Part shown: piece after piece, positions 50,529 through 59,780 of the stretch
Layout of the letters: each line of letters begins with the position of its first letter
How positions within the stretch are numbered: position 1 is the first letter of the stretch
DNA from: Brevibacterium linens ATCC 9172
GTDB lineage: Bacteria > Actinomycetota > Actinomycetes > Actinomycetales > Brevibacteriaceae
DNA: 64,000 nt
Assembly: GCF_900169165.1 (NCBI RefSeq)
Contig: NZ_FXYY01000013.1
Span: 30,775-94,774, forward strand
Reading direction: 5' to 3'
Made by a program: the position numbers and the translations under genes
Notes under the pieces: generated by a model
Told to the model about the DNA's origin: nothing
Seen by the model: the letters and a program-made list of their open reading frames with translations, nothing else
The model's database searches: none

Positions 50529-53201
50529 TCAGCTCAGCAGTCGGCGGGTGCCGTCGATGCGGGTGGGGTCGGGCAGCAGATCGACACGGGCGCTGAGCAC
50601 ATGCCCCTCGGTCTCCGTAGCGATCATCGGATGGATGACGAGTTCGAGGATCTGCGGATGACGTTCGACGAGCACCGAGAGCCTTTCGAGGACGTCGATG
50701 AGCGGGTCGATGTTCATCGGCGGAAGACCACGGTAGCCGAACAGTCGCGGGGAGGCCTTGACCGTGCGGATCATGTCGTCGGCCTCCCGATCCGTCAGCG
50801 GCGCGACCCGGTGCGAGACGTCGCCGAGCAGCTCGGTCGTGTCCCCGGCCAGAGAGAAGGACAGCAGCGGTCCGAGGAGGGGGTCCTCGCCGGCGCGGAT
50901 GACACACGGGACACCGTGGGGGGCCATGGCCTGAACGTCGACGAGGGGCTCGTCGTCGCCGATCACCTGGGTGATGATCCGCTGCACGGCAGCGAAGTCC
51001 TCGGCCAGTTCTTCGGGCGAATCGATGTTCAGGCGCACCCCGCCGAGCTCCATGCGGTGCCGGAGCACGTTCGTCACCGCCTTCAGCGCCACGGGATAGC
51101 CGATCTTCTCGGCGGCGGCGAGCCCCTCGTCGACCGAGGAAGCAGTGATATAAGGCAGGACCTCGATCCCGTAGGCGCGGAGCAGTTCTCTCGTTGCATC
51201 GCGTTCGAGGCGAACCGGTGTGCCCAGCGGCGCCCCGTCGAGAGCCGAATCGATGATCGAACGCACCGCTTTGTCGTCGATGTCGTCGAGTTCGACGTAC
51301 CGACCGTGGTCGGCGGCGCGCCAACGCGAGTAGTCTGTCGCCCTGGCCAGCGCCCACACGGCATCCTCCGGGCCGATGTAGCTGGGCACCGTGCGGGAGA
51401 CGCGGTTGCCGTCCTGGTCCTTGAGGTAGCTGGTCAGTTCGTCGCGGACACCTTGAATGCCGAGGAAGCAGGCCACAGTGGTCTTCTCCGACTGTGCGGC
51501 GGCCTCGGACAGCAGCGCGGCGATCTCCGACTCCTCGGCTCCCGCCGACGGGGTGAAGGTGACGATGATCGAGTCGACGTCGTCGCGGGCATACATCGCA
51601 TCGAGTTCGGTCCGGAAGGTCTCCGCATCGACCTCGGGGTGCAGGGACACGGGCTCGGTGTCGACGCGCAGACCTTCGGAACGGGCGCGCTGCATGATCA
51701 GGGTGCTCATCGCCGCGGAGTTGCCGATGACACCGACCCGGCGGCCCGCCGGCAGCTTCTGGGTCGAGAACACCTGGGTGAGGTCGAAGAGCTGGTGGAT
51801 CGTATCCGCGCGGATCACTCCCGCCTGCTCGAGCACCTGGTCGAGGGTGTTCGGCGCCAGGGACGAGGTGCGCACGATATGCCCGGGCGGCAGCTCCCGC
51901 CCCGTGAGGTCGGACTTGATGACGACGACGGGTTTGACGCGGGAGACTCGACGGGCGATGCGCGAGAACTTGCGCGGGTTGCCGATGGATTCGAGGTAGA
52001 GGCCGACGGTCTGCGTGGCCGGATCCTCCTCCCAGTACTGGAGGAGGTCGTTGCCCGAGAGGTCGGCGCGGTTGCCTGCGGAGACGAAGGTGGAGATGCC
52101 CAGTCCGCGGGTCTTCGCTGCCGCGAGCAGGGCGGTGCCCAGCGCCCCGGACTGACTGAAGAGCCCGAGCGTTCCGGAAGCCGGGAGGAATGGGGCCAGA
52201 GAGGCGTTGAGCGAGATGTCGGCGGCCTCGTTGACCAGTCCGAAGGAGTTCGGCCCGACCACGCGCATTCCGTAGGCGCGGGAGGTTGCGACCATGCGGC
52301 GCTGGAGTTCGGCCCCTTCGGGACCGGTCTCGGCGAATCCGGAGGAGATGACGAGCACGGCTTTGACCCCGTGCACGGCACAGTCCTTGACCACCTCGGT
52401 GACGGATTCGGCGGGCACGGCGATGACCGCGAGGTCGGCCTTGCCCGGCAGCGCGTCGAGGCTCGGATACGCCTGGACTCCGGCGATCTGATCGGCTTCG
52501 GGGTGGACGACCCACAGGTCGCCGGTGAACTTCGCGGCCGTGATGTTGCGGATGAGCAGATGGCCGGTGGAGTTGCGTTTGCGGCTGGCGCCGATCACCG
52601 CCACCGAGGTGGGGTGGAGGACCGTGCGCACGCTCAGGGCCTCGGCCCTGTGCTCCCGAGACGCCTGCACTTCGATGGACCGTGCCGTGGGATCGATATC
52701 GAAGTTTACGGCCACGACGCCGTCGTCGAATCCGCGGGAGACTTCGTAGCCGGCAGCCTGGAAGACCTGCAGCATCGAACGGTTCTGGGGCAGCACCTCG
52801 GCGGTGAAGCGCTGGATCCCGGATTCGCGCGCGGCCGCGGCCAAGTGCTCCAGCAGGATCGAACCGATCCCGCGGCCCTGGTGGGCATCAGCGATGTTGA
52901 ACGCCACCTCGGCGTCGGTGTCGCTGATCCGGTCGAAGCGACCGACGCCGATGATGTCATCGCCGATGAGCATGATCAGCGCCACCCGGTCGCGGTGGTC
53001 GACGTTGACGAAGCGATCGAGATCGCGCTGCGGCAGCCGGGGCAGCGGAGCGAAGAAGCGCAGATAGACGGATTCCGGTGACTGGGCCTCGTGCATGCGG
53101 GCCAGGGCAGCGGCATCGTCGGGGGTGATCGGACGCAGATGGGCGGTGCCGCCGTCACGGAGGACGACATCGGCTTCCCACCCGGCAGGATAGTCTTCCA
53201 T
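50529..53201 (-). CDS. GNAT acetyltransferase fused to ADP-forming acyl-CoA synthetase (Pat-like)
   Basis: 890 aa from ATG 53201. An N-terminal GNAT domain (about residues 12-165) with the acetyl-CoA loop AHQGRGIGSILLEHLAAAAR is followed by a CoA-binding/succinyl-CoA synthetase-like region (about 215-640; VIGASRKRNSTGHLL, NSFGLVNEAAD, SQSGALGTALL) and an ATP-grasp domain (about 690-880; YPVALKAVTN). Domain order is GNAT first, the reverse of the enterobacterial Pat. Such fusions acetylate acyl-CoA synthetases and other proteins, with the synthetase part often catalytically inactive and sensory. The conserved phospho-His for catalysis is not obvious, favouring the regulatory role. Linked to the cAMP cyclase by proximity only. 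Confidence 0.88.
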   Translation of the reverse strand: MEDYPAGWEADVVLRDGGTAHLRPITPDDAAALARMHEAQSPESVYLRFFAPLPRLPQRDLDRFVNVDHRDRVALIMLIGDDIIGVGRFDRISDTDAEVAFNIADAHQGRGIGSILLEHLAAAARESGIQRFTAEVLPQNRSMLQVFQAAGYEVSRGFDDGVVAVNFDIDPTARSIEVQASREHRAEALSVRTVLHPTSVAVIGASRKRNSTGHLLIRNITAAKFTGDLWVVHPEADQIAGVQAYPSLDALPGKADLAVIAVPAESVTEVVKDCAVHGVKAVLVISSGFAETGPEGAELQRRMVATSRAYGMRVVGPNSFGLVNEAADISLNASLAPFLPASGTLGLFSQSGALGTALLAAAKTRGLGISTFVSAGNRADLSGNDLLQYWEEDPATQTVGLYLESIGNPRKFSRIARRVSRVKPVVVIKSDLTGRELPPGHIVRTSSLAPNTLDQVLEQAGVIRADTIHQLFDLTQVFSTQKLPAGRRVGVIGNSAAMSTLIMQRARSEGLRVDTEPVSLHPEVDAETFRTELDAMYARDDVDSIIVTFTPSAGAEESEIAALLSEAAAQSEKTTVACFLGIQGVRDELTSYLKDQDGNRVSRTVPSYIGPEDAVWALARATDYSRWRAADHGRYVELDDIDDKAVRSIIDSALDGAPLGTPVRLERDATRELLRAYGIEVLPYITASSVDEGLAAAEKIGYPVALKAVTNVLRHRMELGGVRLNIDSPEELAEDFAAVQRIITQVIGDDEPLVDVQAMAPHGVPCVIRAGEDPLLGPLLSFSLAGDTTELLGDVSHRVAPLTDREADDMIRTVKASPRLFGYRGLPPMNIDPLIDVLERLSVLVERHPQILELVIHPMIATETEGHVLSARVDLLPDPTRIDGTRRLLS

Positions 53202-53272
53202 GGTTCCAGCATATGCGTCGGACGCCCGGTTATGGCGGTCCTCGCTGGGATGTGTCAGGGGAGTGGGGCACA

Positions 53273-53869
53273 ATGGTGGGCATGGCATTACCCGAGGTTC
53301 TCGTTCACGATCTGCAGTCGGCCGGCTACTACCCGCAGCTCACTCAAGGCATACTCGCCGACTCTCTCTACGACGAACCGGTGTTGGCTCACTTCGTCCA
53401 CATCGACACCCATGTCGACATCGAATCCATCCACCGGCATGTCACCGCCTTCGTGCTCACCGAGACCCGACTGCTGTTGGCCCATGTCGATGACGATCCG
53501 AACGCGGAACCCGGTTCCAAGCCGCGCGCGGTCACGAGCAGCGAGGACATCGAACTCGATCGCCTCGGCACCGTGATGGTCGGCCGCACCTTCGCCGATC
53601 CCGCCGCCTTCGAACCCGGTGACAAGCCAGTCGAGGTCTCGCTGACGATGTCCTGGGGCGCGTCGAAGCGCATCGAGGCGTTCCCCGAGACCTGCGGAGA
53701 TCCCAACTGCGTGGGCGATCACGGATACGGCGGATCGATCTTCGCCGAGGATGTCATGCTCCGGGTCTCGGCCGAAGCCGAGGGGCAGGCCGCCGTCGAC
53801 CGCATGACCGACTTCGCCGGGAAGCTGCGTGCCGCGGTCTTCCACGCCCGGCTGCGGTCGCGTCGCTGA
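53273..53869 (+). CDS. DUF5998-family protein
   Basis: 198 aa from ATG 53273 (GGGGAG site); ATG 53282 is a possible alternative. It begins LPEVLVHDLQSAGYYPQLT, and includes TETRLLLAHVDDD, RIEAFPETCGDPNCVGDHG (two cysteines that might bind a metal) and a C-terminal helix (VDRMTDFAGKLRAAVFHARL). DUF5998 proteins are widespread in actinobacteria and unstudied. The stop overlaps the next start by 1 base (TGATG), so it is coexpressed with the phosphodiesterase and methyltransferase that follow. Confidence 0.85.
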   Translation: MVGMALPEVLVHDLQSAGYYPQLTQGILADSLYDEPVLAHFVHIDTHVDIESIHRHVTAFVLTETRLLLAHVDDDPNAEPGSKPRAVTSSEDIELDRLGTVMVGRTFADPAAFEPGDKPVEVSLTMSWGASKRIEAFPETCGDPNCVGDHGYGGSIFAEDVMLRVSAEAEGQAAVDRMTDFAGKLRAAVFHARLRSRR

Positions 53870-55059
53870 TGAGCGAGGACTCGAAGCGGCACGGACTGCC
53901 GTCCCGAACCGGTGCTGAGCCCTTGGGGCCTCCGGACTATGCCGGACCGATGCTCTCCGATGTCGTCCCCGCTGCGGCGCTGGGACTCGGTGCGGCCGAG
54001 GCCCTCGACGGGCCGATGTCCGATCGTGCCCGTGCACTCGGGCTCGACCGGGAATCCCGGGCGACGATCGTCGTGCTCATCGACGGTCTCGGCGAGCAGC
54101 AGCTGCGCCGCTACAGCGGATACACTCCCTTCTTCCGGTCACAGGCCGGGGCACGCCGGAGACTGTCCGCCGGGTTCCCGTCGACGACGGCGAACTCCCT
54201 GTCATCTCTGGCCACGGGCCGCCTGCCCGGTGCACACGGAGTGGTCGGCTACCGCGTGCTCGACCCGGAGAGGGACGCAGTGTTCAACCAGCTGACGTGG
54301 AACCTCGACGTCGACCCGGTCGCCTGGGTTCCCGATGCGACGCTCTTCGAACGCCTCACGGACACCGGGATCGATGTGGTCAGCCTCGGCGAGAAGAAGT
54401 TCGCCGGGCGCGGGCTCAACCGGGCATCGCTGCGCGGCGGCCGATTCCGGGACTCGAAGACCCTGGAAGAACGCTGCGCCCAGGCCCTGGCCGAGGCGAA
54501 GGCTCCCGGTCGCCGCCTCGTCTACCTCTACTGGGGCAACCTCGACAAGACCGGGCATGTGCACGGTGCGGACTCCGCTGCCTGGACCGAAGAGCTCGAA
54601 CGCGTCGATCTCGCTCTGTCCCGACTCGCCTCCGACCTGCCGCATGACGCGACCATGCTCATCACCGCCGACCACGGAATGGTCGACGTCGACCACGAAC
54701 GTCGTCTCGACCTCGCCGAGCTTCCCGAGCTCAAGGCCGGTCTGCGCCACGTCGGCGGAGAGCCGCGAGCACTGCACCTCTACGCCGCTGTCGGCGCCGA
54801 GGCGGACATGCTCTCGGCCTGGCAGGAGACGATCGGCGACCGCGGGCTCATTCTGTCGAAGTCCGCGGCGATCGCCCGCGGGTACTTCGGGCCCGTCGCC
54901 CCGCACGTCCATCCGCGGATCGGGGACTTCCTCGTCATCTGCACCGACGGCTTCGCCGTGGTCGATTCGGATGTGGAATCCGCCTCGGCGCTGGCGCTCA
55001 TCGGCCACCACGGCTCCACCACGGAGCAGGAGCTGCAGATCCCGCTGCTCGTCGTGTGA
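53869..55059 (+). CDS. Alkaline phosphatase superfamily phosphodiesterase/nucleotide pyrophosphatase
   Basis: 396 aa. The metal and nucleophile residues of the superfamily are visible: Asp in VVLIDGLGEQQ, the Thr nucleophile in GFPSTTANSLSSLATG, Asp/His in NLDKTGHVHG, TADHGM, and the final GHHGSTT. There is no signal peptide, so it is probably cytoplasmic and acts on nucleotide or phosphodiester substrates. It is coupled at both ends (TGATG before, GTGA after) in a three-gene operon with DUF5998 and a methyltransferase. Confidence 0.88.
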   Translation: MSEDSKRHGLPSRTGAEPLGPPDYAGPMLSDVVPAAALGLGAAEALDGPMSDRARALGLDRESRATIVVLIDGLGEQQLRRYSGYTPFFRSQAGARRRLSAGFPSTTANSLSSLATGRLPGAHGVVGYRVLDPERDAVFNQLTWNLDVDPVAWVPDATLFERLTDTGIDVVSLGEKKFAGRGLNRASLRGGRFRDSKTLEERCAQALAEAKAPGRRLVYLYWGNLDKTGHVHGADSAAWTEELERVDLALSRLASDLPHDATMLITADHGMVDVDHERRLDLAELPELKAGLRHVGGEPRALHLYAAVGAEADMLSAWQETIGDRGLILSKSAAIARGYFGPVAPHVHPRIGDFLVICTDGFAVVDSDVESASALALIGHHGSTTEQELQIPLLVV

Positions 55060-56384
55060 GCGGTGCCGACTGCAGCCGAGATGACTCACCACAGACCTTC
55101 TGGGAGCACCCGTTGACGACGATCCGCTGGACCGAGGACGGCATCGGCCGCGCAGCCGACTGGCATTCGGAGAACGGGGCGCCGCCTCCCGCGACTGTGC
55201 AGATCATTGGAGACGAGACAACCGCCGACGAAGCCTGCCGATCGGCACGCGCCGGAGTGGGACTGCTGTGGCGCGGAGACTTCCACAATGGCCGTCAACT
55301 CGTGCAGGCGATGAGCCGTCGGCTCAGGGGCGACCGAGGCGGAAACCGTGAAGCCACAGGGGGTCGACGCTCCGGCGGCCGTCGCGGCGGCCGGGGTCGA
55401 TCCCGCGACAGGCGGGGCAGAGACCAATTCGTGAGCTCCGGGGACAGTGATGGCCCTGCTCTCGATGCCGCGCTGTCATTCTTCGCGGAACGTGACGCCA
55501 TCGAGCAGCGGGCCCGGCTGCTCGGCAGAGTCGTCGTCGAGCTCGGCTCGGACTTCGACCTCGCCCTGCGCCGTGCCCCCGATGTCGCCGCGGCCTGCCG
55601 CGCCGCCTACGGCCCGTCCGACGGACCGGTCTGCGTGTCGCTCACCGAACTCGGCGGAGTGCTCAGCGCTTATGAATGGCAGCTGCGAGGAGTCGAGATC
55701 CCGGCTCTGGGCGATTCCGTCCATCCGCGCTACGGCGTCTTCTCGCCTGTGCGGGGAGAGTACCTCGATCTCGTTGCGCAGACGCCCCTGCCGTGGGGAA
55801 GGCAGGCCGGTTCGGTTTCGCCCGGCACGGATTCCGCGCAGCCGACTGGCACCGCATTCGACCTCGGAACGGGGACCGGAGTCCTCGCCGCGATCCTGCT
55901 GCGGCGCGGCGCTGCGACAGTGGTGGCCACCGACATCAACCCGCGCGCCGTCGCCTGCGCCAGTGAGAACCTCGACCGTCTCTGTCCGGGTGCCGATGTG
56001 AGCGTGATCGAGGCCGACCTGTTTCCGCCTGGTCGCGCCGACCTCATCGTGTGCAATCCGCCGTGGCTGCCGGCCCAGCCGACCTCGGCACTCGAGATCG
56101 GCATCTACGATCCGGACTCTGCTGTCCTCCATCGCTTCATCGAGAGGCTGACCGACCACCTCACACCGGCTGGGGAGGGATGGCTGATCATCTCCGACCT
56201 CGCCGAACGATTGGGCCTCAGGCCCTCAGGTGAGCTCCGCGAACGCATCGAGGCGGCAGGACTGCGCGTGCTCGAACGCATCGACACGGTGCCCCGCCAT
56301 TCCCGCGCCGCTGATACCGCCGACGCGCTCCACGCTGCCCGCAGCGCCGAAGTGACCTCACTGTGGCGACTGGGACTGAGATGA
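55056..56384 (+). CDS. Class I SAM-dependent methyltransferase with Arg/Gly-rich insertion
   Basis: 442 aa from GTG 55056, overlapping the previous stop. Residues 55-90 contain RGDFHNGRQLVQAM, a conserved module in this family. Residues 91-123 are Arg/Gly-rich, resembling an RGG box. The SAM-binding domain is at about residues 265-400, with FDLGTGTGVLAAILL, VVATDINPRAV and the NPPWLP motif (NPPY-type) found in enzymes that methylate amide or ring nitrogens such as PrmC and rRNA adenine/guanine methylases. A nucleic-acid or ribosome-related substrate is plausible. Homologous actinobacterial proteins usually lack such a long RGG stretch. Confidence 0.8.
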   Translation: MSGADCSRDDSPQTFWEHPLTTIRWTEDGIGRAADWHSENGAPPPATVQIIGDETTADEACRSARAGVGLLWRGDFHNGRQLVQAMSRRLRGDRGGNREATGGRRSGGRRGGRGRSRDRRGRDQFVSSGDSDGPALDAALSFFAERDAIEQRARLLGRVVVELGSDFDLALRRAPDVAAACRAAYGPSDGPVCVSLTELGGVLSAYEWQLRGVEIPALGDSVHPRYGVFSPVRGEYLDLVAQTPLPWGRQAGSVSPGTDSAQPTGTAFDLGTGTGVLAAILLRRGAATVVATDINPRAVACASENLDRLCPGADVSVIEADLFPPGRADLIVCNPPWLPAQPTSALEIGIYDPDSAVLHRFIERLTDHLTPAGEGWLIISDLAERLGLRPSGELRERIEAAGLRVLERIDTVPRHSRAADTADALHAARSAEVTSLWRLGLR

Positions 56385-56450
56385 GCTGCCGACCGCTCTG
56401 CCGATCCACGATATGACTGCAGTCGATCCGCGACAGGCGCGGAAGATAGG

Positions 56451-57653
56451 ATGGAACACGTGACTTTTCCTCGAATCGGTGTCATTGGCGGCGGTCAACT
56501 GGCACGCATGCTCGCCCCCGCCGCAGAAGCCCTCGGCGTCCGCTTCTCCGTTCTCGCGGAGACCGCCGACGCCCCCGCCACACAGGTCATCAACGAGGTG
56601 ACCGTCGGTGACTATACGGACTATCCGACGCTCAAGGCCTTCGCCGAGACCGTCGACGTCATCACCTTCGACCACGAACACGTCCCACCGGAGCATCTGC
56701 AGGCTCTCGTCGAGGCCGGACACGCCGTGCGCCCCGGGCCCGATGCCCTCATCTTCGCCCAGGACAAGATCCGGATGCGCAGGAGGATGGACGAACTCGG
56801 TCTGCCCAACCCCGCCTGGGCGGAGATCACCTCGGCCGCCGATGTCGAAGCGTTCGCCGCTCGCGTCGGATACCCCTTCATCCTCAAGACGCCCCGCGGC
56901 GGCTATGACGGCAAGGGCGTGCGCGTCATCGACAACCTCGACGAGGCCGTCGAATGGCTGAACGAGGTTCCTCAGCTGCTCGCCGAGGAGAAGGTCGACT
57001 TCAACCGCGAGCTCGCGGTCATGGTCGGGCGCTCCCCGATGGGGCAGACCGCCGTGTGGCCGGTCGTCGAGACATGGCAGCAGAACGGCGTGTGCAAGGA
57101 AGCCATCGCCCCGGCACCGGATCTGTCCGAGGAGAAGGCGCGGGCCATCACCGAAGCGATCCTCACGGTCGCCGGCACCCTCGAGGTCACCGGCGTCATG
57201 GCGATGGAGATGTTCGAGACCGACGAGGGCTTCCTCATCAACGAATTCGCGATGCGCCCGCACAACACGGGGCACTGGACCCAGGACGGAGCGGTGACGA
57301 GCCAATTCGAGCAGCACCTCCGCGCGGTCCTCGACCTTCCCCTCGGCAACCCCGCGGCACGGGAGGACGTGTCCGTGATGGTCAACATCCTCGGCGCCGA
57401 TCACGACGACCTCTATCAGCCGTACCTCCACGTCATGGCCCATGACCCGGCAGTGAAGGTCCACCTGTACGGCAAGGGCGTGCGGCCGGGGCGGAAGGTC
57501 GGCCACGTCAATGCCTACGGCGAGGATCGGCAGCTCGTGCTCGCCCGTGCGCGGCATGCTGCGGACTTCATCGCCGGCGTCGATGTCGATCCGCACCCGC
57601 AGATGCCCGCTCCGGAGGACCTCCGGGCCGAGGGCGAATCCGGCACACGTTGA
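56451..57653 (+). CDS. purK: 5-(carboxyamino)imidazole ribonucleotide synthase
   Basis: 400 aa from ATG 56451; GTG 56460 is equally possible. The N-terminus FPRIGVIGGGQLARMLA is the preATP-grasp nucleotide loop, and the ATP-grasp domain includes GYPFILKTPRGGYDGKGV and FLINEFAMRPHNTGHWT. It uses ATP and bicarbonate to carboxylate AIR in purine synthesis. purE lies 78 bp downstream on the same strand, forming the standard PurK/PurE pair. Confidence 0.95.
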   Translation: MEHVTFPRIGVIGGGQLARMLAPAAEALGVRFSVLAETADAPATQVINEVTVGDYTDYPTLKAFAETVDVITFDHEHVPPEHLQALVEAGHAVRPGPDALIFAQDKIRMRRRMDELGLPNPAWAEITSAADVEAFAARVGYPFILKTPRGGYDGKGVRVIDNLDEAVEWLNEVPQLLAEEKVDFNRELAVMVGRSPMGQTAVWPVVETWQQNGVCKEAIAPAPDLSEEKARAITEAILTVAGTLEVTGVMAMEMFETDEGFLINEFAMRPHNTGHWTQDGAVTSQFEQHLRAVLDLPLGNPAAREDVSVMVNILGADHDDLYQPYLHVMAHDPAVKVHLYGKGVRPGRKVGHVNAYGEDRQLVLARARHAADFIAGVDVDPHPQMPAPEDLRAEGESGTR

Positions 57654-57731
57654 GTCCCGGCGCCGACTGCACCCCGGACCCACCCGGCACCGATCCGCAG
57701 ATATCAACCGCCTGCAACGAAGGAAGCACTG

Positions 57732-58259
57732 ATGACCACAGCGAACGAAGGCTCCACTGACACGGCGGCTCCGGTCGGCATCGTCATGGGCTCGGACTCG
57801 GACTGGCCGACGATGAAGGCCGCCGCCGATGCCCTCGACGAGCTCGGCATCGACTCGAGTGCCGAGGTGGTCTCCGCTCACCGGATGCCCGAGGACATGG
57901 TCGCCTGGGCGAAATCCGCGGCCGACCGCGGCATCCGTGTGATCATCGCCGGTGCCGGCGGAGCGGCGCACCTGCCCGGGATGATCGCGTCGATGACCTC
58001 GCTTCCGGTCATCGGTGTTCCCGTGCCCCTGAAGCACCTCGATGGAATGGACTCGCTGCTGTCCATCGTGCAGATGCCCGGCGGGGTTCCCGTGGCCACC
58101 GTCTCGATCGGCGGCGCGAAGAACGCCGGCCTGCTGGCGGCGCGCATCCTCGGGGCAGGTCACGGTGTCGAAGCCGAGGCTCTGCGCACCCGGCTCGACG
58201 AATATCGGAGCCAGCTGCGGCAGGTCGCTCTCGACAAAGGGCGGGCGCTGCAGGAATAA
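57732..58259 (+). CDS. purE: N5-carboxyaminoimidazole ribonucleotide mutase
   Basis: 175 aa from ATG 57732 with an AAGGAAG site. The class I PurE signature segments are present: [24 protein letters not shown] and [20 protein letters not shown]. It shifts the carboxylate on N5-CAIR to give CAIR. Together with purK it supplies the sixth step of purine synthesis. An acyl-CoA dehydrogenase follows, as in other actinobacteria (purE-fadE25 order in Mycobacterium). Confidence 0.95.
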   Translation: MTTANEGSTDTAAPVGIVMGSDSDWPTMKAAADALDELGIDSSAEVVSAHRMPEDMVAWAKSAADRGIRVIIAGAGGAAHLPGMIASMTSLPVIGVPVPLKHLDGMDSLLSIVQMPGGVPVATVSIGGAKNAGLLAARILGAGHGVEAEALRTRLDEYRSQLRQVALDKGRALQE

Positions 58260-58297
58260 TAAAGCTTGCTGAACGTTTGATAAGTCTGAGGAGAATG

Positions 58298-59446
58298 ATG
58301 TTCGACCTGTACCAGCCCAGCGACGAGCACGAAGAGATCCGCGCCGCGGTCCGCAACGTCGTCGAGAAGAAGATCGCGCCGTTCGCAGCCGAAGTCGATG
58401 CGGACTCCCGCTACCCGCAGGAAGCGCACGAGGCCCTCGTCGAGACGGACTTCTTCGCGGCGCACATCCCCGAAGAATACGGGGGCATGGGCGCCGATGC
58501 GCTGGCAGTGGCGATCATCATCGAAGAGGTCGCACGCGGCTGCGTCTCGTCCTCGCTCATTCCGGCTGTGAACAAGCTCGGCAGCATGCCAGTCCAGCTC
58601 GGCGGGAGCGAAGAGATCAAGAAGAAGTACTTCCCGTCCGTGGCCGCCGGGGAAGCAGGATTCTCCTACGGCCTTTCCGAGCGCGAAGCCGGATCGGACA
58701 CCGCATCGATGAAGACCCGTGCCGAACGCGACGGCGACGACTGGATCCTCAACGGCGTCAAGACCTGGATCACGAATGCTGGAGTCTCCGACTACTACAC
58801 GGTGATGGCCGTGACCGACCCCGACGGAGCACGCGGGCGCAACATCTCCGCCTTCGTCGTCGAGAAGTCCGATGAGGGCTTCACCTTCGGCGAGAAGGAG
58901 CGCAAGCTCGGCATCAAGGGCTCGCCCACCCGGGAGCTCCTCTTCGACAATGTCCGCCTGCCCGGTGATCGCATCGTCGGCGAGCCCGGGGAGGGGCTGA
59001 AGATCGCCCTGCGCACCCTTGACCACACCCGTGTCACGATCGCCGCGCAGGCCGTCGGCGTCGCTCAGGGCGCGCTCGACTACGCCCTTGCCTACGTCAA
59101 GGACCGGCAGCAGTTCGGGAAGTCGATCGCCGACAATCAGGCGATCCAGTTCATGCTCGCCGATATGGGCATGAAGCTCGAGGCTGCTCGTCAGCTCACC
59201 TACACCGCCGCCGCCAAGAGCGAACGCGGCGATGACGACCTCACCTACTTCGGTGCCGCCGCGAAGGCCTTCGCCTCCGATGCCGCGATGGAGATCACCA
59301 CGGATGCCGTGCAGCTGCTCGGCGGAGCCGGCTACGTCGTCGACCACCCGGTGGAGCGGATGATGCGGGATGCGAAGATCACGCAGATCTACGAAGGCAC
59401 CAACCAGATCCAGCGCATGGTGATGGGGCGCAAGCTCCTCGCCTGA
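58298..59446 (+). CDS. Acyl-CoA dehydrogenase (short/medium chain type, FadE25-like position)
   Basis: 382 aa from ATG 58298, preceded by GAGGAG; ATG 58295 is too close to that site. The FAD-binding segments GLSEREAGSDTASMKT and VKTWITNAG, the substrate-region LGIKGSPTRELLFDNVRLP, and catalytic Glu366 in IYEGTNQIQRM identify a functional enzyme. It catalyses the first beta-oxidation step on short or branched acyl-CoA. A terminator-like hairpin lies 60 bp downstream of the stop. Confidence 0.93.
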   Translation: MFDLYQPSDEHEEIRAAVRNVVEKKIAPFAAEVDADSRYPQEAHEALVETDFFAAHIPEEYGGMGADALAVAIIIEEVARGCVSSSLIPAVNKLGSMPVQLGGSEEIKKKYFPSVAAGEAGFSYGLSEREAGSDTASMKTRAERDGDDWILNGVKTWITNAGVSDYYTVMAVTDPDGARGRNISAFVVEKSDEGFTFGEKERKLGIKGSPTRELLFDNVRLPGDRIVGEPGEGLKIALRTLDHTRVTIAAQAVGVAQGALDYALAYVKDRQQFGKSIADNQAIQFMLADMGMKLEAARQLTYTAAAKSERGDDDLTYFGAAAKAFASDAAMEITTDAVQLLGGAGYVVDHPVERMMRDAKITQIYEGTNQIQRMVMGRKLLA

Positions 59447-59780
59447 GTCGGATTTCCGAACTCTTCGCCGCAGGCCGTGTACGGTGTCGGCCGGTCGGTG
59501 ACGAACGGGCGCGGCAGATTCCCCGGGTGGGAGTCTGTCGCGCCCGCTCTTCTGCCTGTGAAGAATCGCACACGCGAAGAATGCGACATGCGCGGCGCGG
59601 ATGTGCCGGAAACGCCGGTTCTCACGCGACACAATAGGTGAACACAGTGGACTCTGAAGTGACTTTGGCACAGTTGTCTGCTGTGGGCATTCGATGGGGC
59701 GAGGCGACCTGTGCGTGGCTTCGCGCGGATGTCGACGCCGGAATCAGTCCGTGAGCAGAGCCCGAAGCGAAGGGAAGTCA
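59447..59780. other. 334-bp intergenic region between fadE and LCP genes
   Basis: No gene is supported. It contains a long terminator-like hairpin (59506-59546) near its left end and an AAGGGAAG ribosome binding site just before the LCP start. The LCP promoter must be in the right half; no confident -35/-10 pair is visible. Confidence 0.5.
59506..59546 (+). terminator. Long stem-loop terminator after acyl-CoA dehydrogenase
   Basis: An 18-bp stem (two G-U pairs) with a 5-base loop spans these positions, followed by CTCTTCTGCC, a weak pyrimidine run. It is the strongest terminator-like structure in the last 20 kb. Confidence 0.65.
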
